Below, one piece after another: positions 5,672 to 8,215 of a stretch of DNA of 8,215 nucleotides; the stretch's first letter is position 1; the number at the start of each line of letters is the position of its first letter. Under the pieces are notes generated by a model. It was not told the origin of the DNA and did not search any database. It saw only the letters and a list, made by a program, of their open reading frames with translations. The position numbers and the translations under genes are program-made. Origin of the DNA: Anaerolineae bacterium (lineage in GTDB: Bacteria > Chloroflexota > Anaerolineae > Aggregatilineales > Phototrophicaceae); contig JANQRM010000446.1 of NCBI GenBank assembly GCA_028284565.1, positions 1-8,215 on the forward strand, written 5' to 3'.

Positions 5672-7021
5672 TTACCCGCCACATAAGCTATTGCAGGGGA
5701 TGCCATCATTATTACCGTCTAATCTCGAAGGATCGCCCGGACAAGCGTTGAAATAATCTCGTGCTTGCCCACATGAAGAAAAGTCTCCGCAATTATATAT
5801 ATCGCCAGAACACGACCACTGACTTGCAGGAGGCTCAGAAATATTTTGCGTTGGTGGCGGTGGTGGAGGATTATTGCTATTGTTTCCACCCGAACCACCT
5901 GATGATGAACCCCCTGAATTTGATGGTGGGGCAATTATTGGGACTGTGGCAGATGTCAATGCCTGACTAACATAAATCAATCGACCATTGTACAGAATCT
6001 CACGCCAACGATTCGTACCTAATGCGGTGTCACCTTCCACGGTCTGAATGACATCAATTTCATCACCTGAACGAAACACGGTCACGATTTCACAGGATGT
6101 TCTTGGACATGAACGAGCATTTACATTGCTCGTACTATTTATGTAATACGTTCGAGTTGTGGGAACAGGAGTACGCGGTGGACGCGGAGTATTAGATGGT
6201 TTACGTGTAGCTGTAGGTAACGGCGTATTGGTAATTGTATTTGTTGGAGTCGCGGTCGGCGTATCCGATGGTGTAGGTGTATTGGTATCTGTTGGCGTAT
6301 CGCTTGGGGTAAGCGTATTAGTTGGCGTATCCGACGGTGTAGGTGTATTAGATGATGTTGGCGTATTGCTTGGTGTCGGTGTATCACTCGCTGTTGGTGT
6401 TGGTGATGATGTATAAGTAGCAGTAGGAGTATCCGTTGCAGTAGGAGTATCACTTGGGGTTGAGGTATCTGTCGGCGTAGGAGTGTTGCTTGGAGTATAG
6501 GTATAGGTGGGTGTCCATAAAGTTGCTGTCGCTGTTGCATCAGCATCTTGAGTAGCTTGGATATTTGCCATCGCTATTTGAGTAAGTTGTACTGAGTTAG
6601 AACGGTCAACATCAATAAAATTGCTCATGATTAATGCACCACCTACAAACGCAATACACACAATTGGAGCAAACAAACCTAAAAAACCAATGTGATAGCC
6701 AAGCCCTTTTTGATTAGGTTTTCGTTCATAGTTCCGAGCAAGTTGTAACTTATAATTGTTATGAACAAACTGGCGACCAAAAAGTAAAAGTATTCCAGTC
6801 AAGCAAGATATGATGAAAATTAACTGCGATGTGATTGAACTATTACGTGAAACTGATGCGAAGATAACCAATCCAAAAATCAAAATTAAGAAACATACTA
6901 TTGCAATACATACAGCGAATATAAATCGCCAAAAACGAAACCGCCGTTCAGTTGCAGGATGGTCAATTTCGATATTCTTAACACGAAAAAAACGATTGGC
7001 AAGTTGCTCAATACTGTGCAT
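5672..7021 (-). CDS. Membrane-anchored surface protein: Thr/Pro stalk, SH3b domain, Excalibur domain
   Basis: The 449-aa protein has a clear modular layout. Three membrane segments lie at about residues 31-55, 63-82 and 110-132. The positively charged N-terminus and 83-109 loop predict that the chain after the third span is outside. Residues 164-290 are a low-complexity Thr/Pro/Ser stalk with repeats such as TPSDTPT. Residues 291-357 form a bacterial SH3 (SH3b) domain with [15 protein letters not shown] near its start; Cys305 and Cys310 may pair. A Gly/Ser/Asn and polyproline linker (366-390) follows. At about 403-447 is an Excalibur-type calcium-binding module with [20 protein letters not shown] and six further cysteines. 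SH3b domains usually bind peptidoglycan or cell-wall material, so wall or surface attachment is likely. No catalytic domain is seen. The gene converges on the PanB-like gene with a 31-bp gap. Its 5' part is visibly AT-richer than the neighbours. The domain calls are confident; the biological role is unknown. Confidence 0.85.
   Translation of the reverse strand: MHSIEQLANRFFRVKNIEIDHPATERRFRFWRFIFAVCIAIVCFLILIFGLVIFASVSRNSSITSQLIFIISCLTGILLLFGRQFVHNNYKLQLARNYERKPNQKGLGYHIGFLGLFAPIVCIAFVGGALIMSNFIDVDRSNSVQLTQIAMANIQATQDADATATATLWTPTYTYTPSNTPTPTDTSTPSDTPTATDTPTATYTSSPTPTASDTPTPSNTPTSSNTPTPSDTPTNTLTPSDTPTDTNTPTPSDTPTATPTNTITNTPLPTATRKPSNTPRPPRTPVPTTRTYYINSTSNVNARSCPRTSCEIVTVFRSGDEIDVIQTVEGDTALGTNRWREILYNGRLIYVSQALTSATVPIIAPPSNSGGSSSGGSGGNNSNNPPPPPPTQNISEPPASQWSCSGDIYNCGDFSSCGQARDYFNACPGDPSRLDGNNDGIPCNSLCGG
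6152..6532 (-). repeat. Degenerate coding repeat encoding the Thr/Pro stalk
   Basis: Short imperfect units built from ACxCCxxCxGAtAC-like codons for Thr, Pro, Ser and Asp repeat across about 380 bp, encoding residues 164-290 of the surface protein. On the plus strand they appear as recurring GGCGTATCxGAxGGTGTAGGTGTATT stretches. Synonymous codons vary between units, which suggests an old array under selection for composition rather than a recent tandem expansion. Confidence 0.8.
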
Positions 7022-7237
7022 GACCCATACCCCGAAAAATATATTAGTTTAAGTTCAAATTAAGTTATATATATAGGTTTAATAATATCACAAGTTGATG
7101 AGAGAAAGGCACATTACAACAAACCAAACATCTACAGCCGTGATTCCACCTCTGCCGCGCACTGCAATGACTACACGCGGAAGTGAGGAGGGTAGATATA
7201 TCCTCCCCCTACGAAGTGGGGGGAGCTAGAGGGGGGA
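7022..7237. other. Gene-free region between the surface-protein gene and the terminase gene
   Basis: These 216 bp contain no supported gene. The left half (about 7030-7100) is very AT-rich with TATATATATA at 7064-7073, and may hold the promoter of the minus-strand surface-protein gene, though I cannot fix a clear -35/-10 pair. The right half is more GC-rich. It has an inverted repeat CCGCG (7155-7159) / CGCGG (7176-7180) and then the G/C-tract hairpin described separately. Confidence 0.5.
7203..7236. repeat. G/C-tract hairpin element next to the terminase stop codon
   Basis: CTCCCCCT (7203-7210) pairs with GGGGGGAG (7218-7225) in an 8-bp stem with one G-T wobble and a 7-base loop. A second G run at 7231-7236 lies 5 bases further on, touching the terminase stop region. 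The form resembles REP-like palindromes scattered in intergenic DNA. Read on the minus strand it could also slow transcription after the terminase, but no T run follows, so a standard terminator is not supported. Confidence 0.5.
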
Positions 7238-8215
7238 TTAGGCAAAATCAATCAGAATCCGTCCATACCGCTGAGTCGCCCACCAACTTAACGCCGTCGC
7301 CATCACCGTATCATCATGCCCACCCGCAGGCGCACCATATCGCCAACCATACGCTGTGGGAGTCATCGCATAGGACAATAGCTCATGCTTCAACACATCA
7401 TCATTCAACAGCATCATCTGCCGTTGCTCCATCGCAATCACTAGCGCATCAATCAATTCTGGTTTGCTCTTCATCGTGGTCGTAAACGCTTGAACAGGCA
7501 AATCTAACTCTCGCAATGCCTCGATATTCACACTCCCCACGCTATTCGCTTCCGCCAAAATCACATACGGCTTCCATCGGTCTGCCAAGCGTTTCAAGCG
7601 GTCACGTTGCAACGTCCACCCAATCTGGTTAAACCGTTCGAGATACACTTGTTGTCCCCCGTTCCGTGTCATCACACTGATGCACGTAAAGTCGCGGTCT
7701 TTCCCCCAATCCACACCAAACGCTACGTCACCATAGATACTGTCGCGCGACTTGACATCACCCACACAAACGCCATCAATATTGCGGAACACTGTCCCCC
7801 CATCACTCAGGAATTCCGCCAAATACTCTTGATGAAAAACACGCTCTGGCAACAATTTCCGCGCTTCTTCGATTTCATCAGGATTAATGTGGGGATTTGC
7901 CTTCGTCGGATACTGCCACGATTCCCAATCAGGATACATGGGGTCTTGTCCATACTGATACAACTGCCAAAACCATGACCGTCCGCGTGGTGTCGAGCAG
8001 AACAACGCACTTCCCATTGTGTCTGTCAACAAGGGGCGAATCGCGCCCTGCCAAACCTCCGCCGTCGGGATTAACGCCGCTTCATCCACCACCACAAAAT
8101 CATACGTCCGCCCCCGCACCGTTTCCCCGCTACTGTTCGCCAATGACCAACACTCAAACACCCCACCCGTATACGTTTCCAATCGCCATTCATGTTCTTT
8201 CACCGATTGTCGGAT
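7238..8215 (-). CDS. Phage-type terminase large subunit, C-terminal part (start beyond window)
   Basis: The frame is open to the right edge (ATC CGA CAA TCG before the GTG at 8201-8203), so the gene continues outside and 325 residues are visible. Terminase large subunits cut concatemeric phage DNA and pump it into procapsids. The end of the ATPase domain is present, counting from the visible start: Walker B FVVVDEAALI (40-49, Asp44-Glu45) and the coupling motif FCSTPRG (72-78). The RNase H-like nuclease domain follows, with all acidic motifs: FGVDWGKDRDFT (Asp169), VILAEANSVG (Glu222) and GGHDDTVMA (Asp301/Asp302). Walker A must lie upstream, outside the window. The C-terminus ends with LIDFA and TAA. 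The nuclease appears intact. No portal, protease or capsid gene follows on this strand. It could be the edge of a prophage or a gene-transfer-agent-like remnant. Base composition resembles the host-like genes at the left. Confidence 0.92.
   Translation of the reverse strand: MRQSVKEHEWRLETYTGGVFECWSLANSSGETVRGRTYDFVVVDEAALIPTAEVWQGAIRPLLTDTMGSALFCSTPRGRSWFWQLYQYGQDPMYPDWESWQYPTKANPHINPDEIEEARKLLPERVFHQEYLAEFLSDGGTVFRNIDGVCVGDVKSRDSIYGDVAFGVDWGKDRDFTCISVMTRNGGQQVYLERFNQIGWTLQRDRLKRLADRWKPYVILAEANSVGSVNIEALRELDLPVQAFTTTMKSKPELIDALVIAMEQRQMMLLNDDVLKHELLSYAMTPTAYGWRYGAPAGGHDDTVMATALSWWATQRYGRILIDFA

Noticed and set aside
5658..5672. ATTGG / CCAAT hairpin between the convergent genes as a bidirectional terminator
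   Set aside because: The stem is 5 bp with no T run on either side, too weak to call.
6159..6416. Plus-strand Gly/Val-rich repeat protein
   Set aside because: It is the antisense reading of the Thr/Pro stalk codons; the sense strand gives a continuous modular protein.
6152..6532. CRISPR-like array of short repeats
   Set aside because: Units are short, degenerate, in frame and without unique spacers of constant length; they encode the Thr/Pro stalk.
7203..7225. G/C-tract hairpin as intrinsic terminator of the terminase gene
   Set aside because: On the minus strand the stem is followed by GATATATC rather than a T run, so it was listed as a repeat-like element.

Overview
The window looks like chromosomal DNA from a bacterium of moderate GC content, most plausibly a member of the Chloroflexota (Anaerolineae-like). 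This placement is inferred. It rests on a surface protein with a long Thr/Pro stalk leading to an SH3b domain of the RSCPxTSC type, an F420/FMN-type PPOX protein, a long-form TspO-like membrane protein and a PanB-fold paralogue. No rRNA, tRNA or marker gene is present to confirm it.

Layout. Positions 1-1176 carry two minus-strand genes: a DUF1684 protein cut off by the left edge, and upstream of it a TspO/MBR-like membrane protein. A 161-bp divergent intergenic region with a repeated 10-mer separates them from a plus-strand series. That series is an S49 protease of the SppA type (1338-3011), a rho-independent terminator, a PhnD-type periplasmic binding protein (3163-4179), a second terminator, a small PPOX-family flavin/F420 enzyme (4261-4689) and a PanB-fold protein (4807-5640). 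Each of these genes appears to be its own transcription unit, because terminators or promoter-like sequences lie between most of them. From 5672 to the right edge the genes are again on the minus strand. First comes a 449-aa protein with three membrane segments, a Thr/Pro stalk, an SH3b domain and an Excalibur domain. Then comes a 216-bp gene-free stretch containing a G/C-tract hairpin. Last is the C-terminal 325 residues of a phage-type terminase large subunit whose start lies beyond the window.

The genes do not form an obvious single pathway, and I do not see a convincing new multi-gene system. The best leads are four. The PanB-fold protein has lost most of the metal- and substrate-binding positions of ketopantoate hydroxymethyltransferase. 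The terminase has an intact nuclease triad, but no portal or capsid gene follows it. The SppA has its Lys/Ser dyad but no visible membrane anchor. The stalked SH3b/Excalibur surface protein lies in visibly AT-richer DNA.
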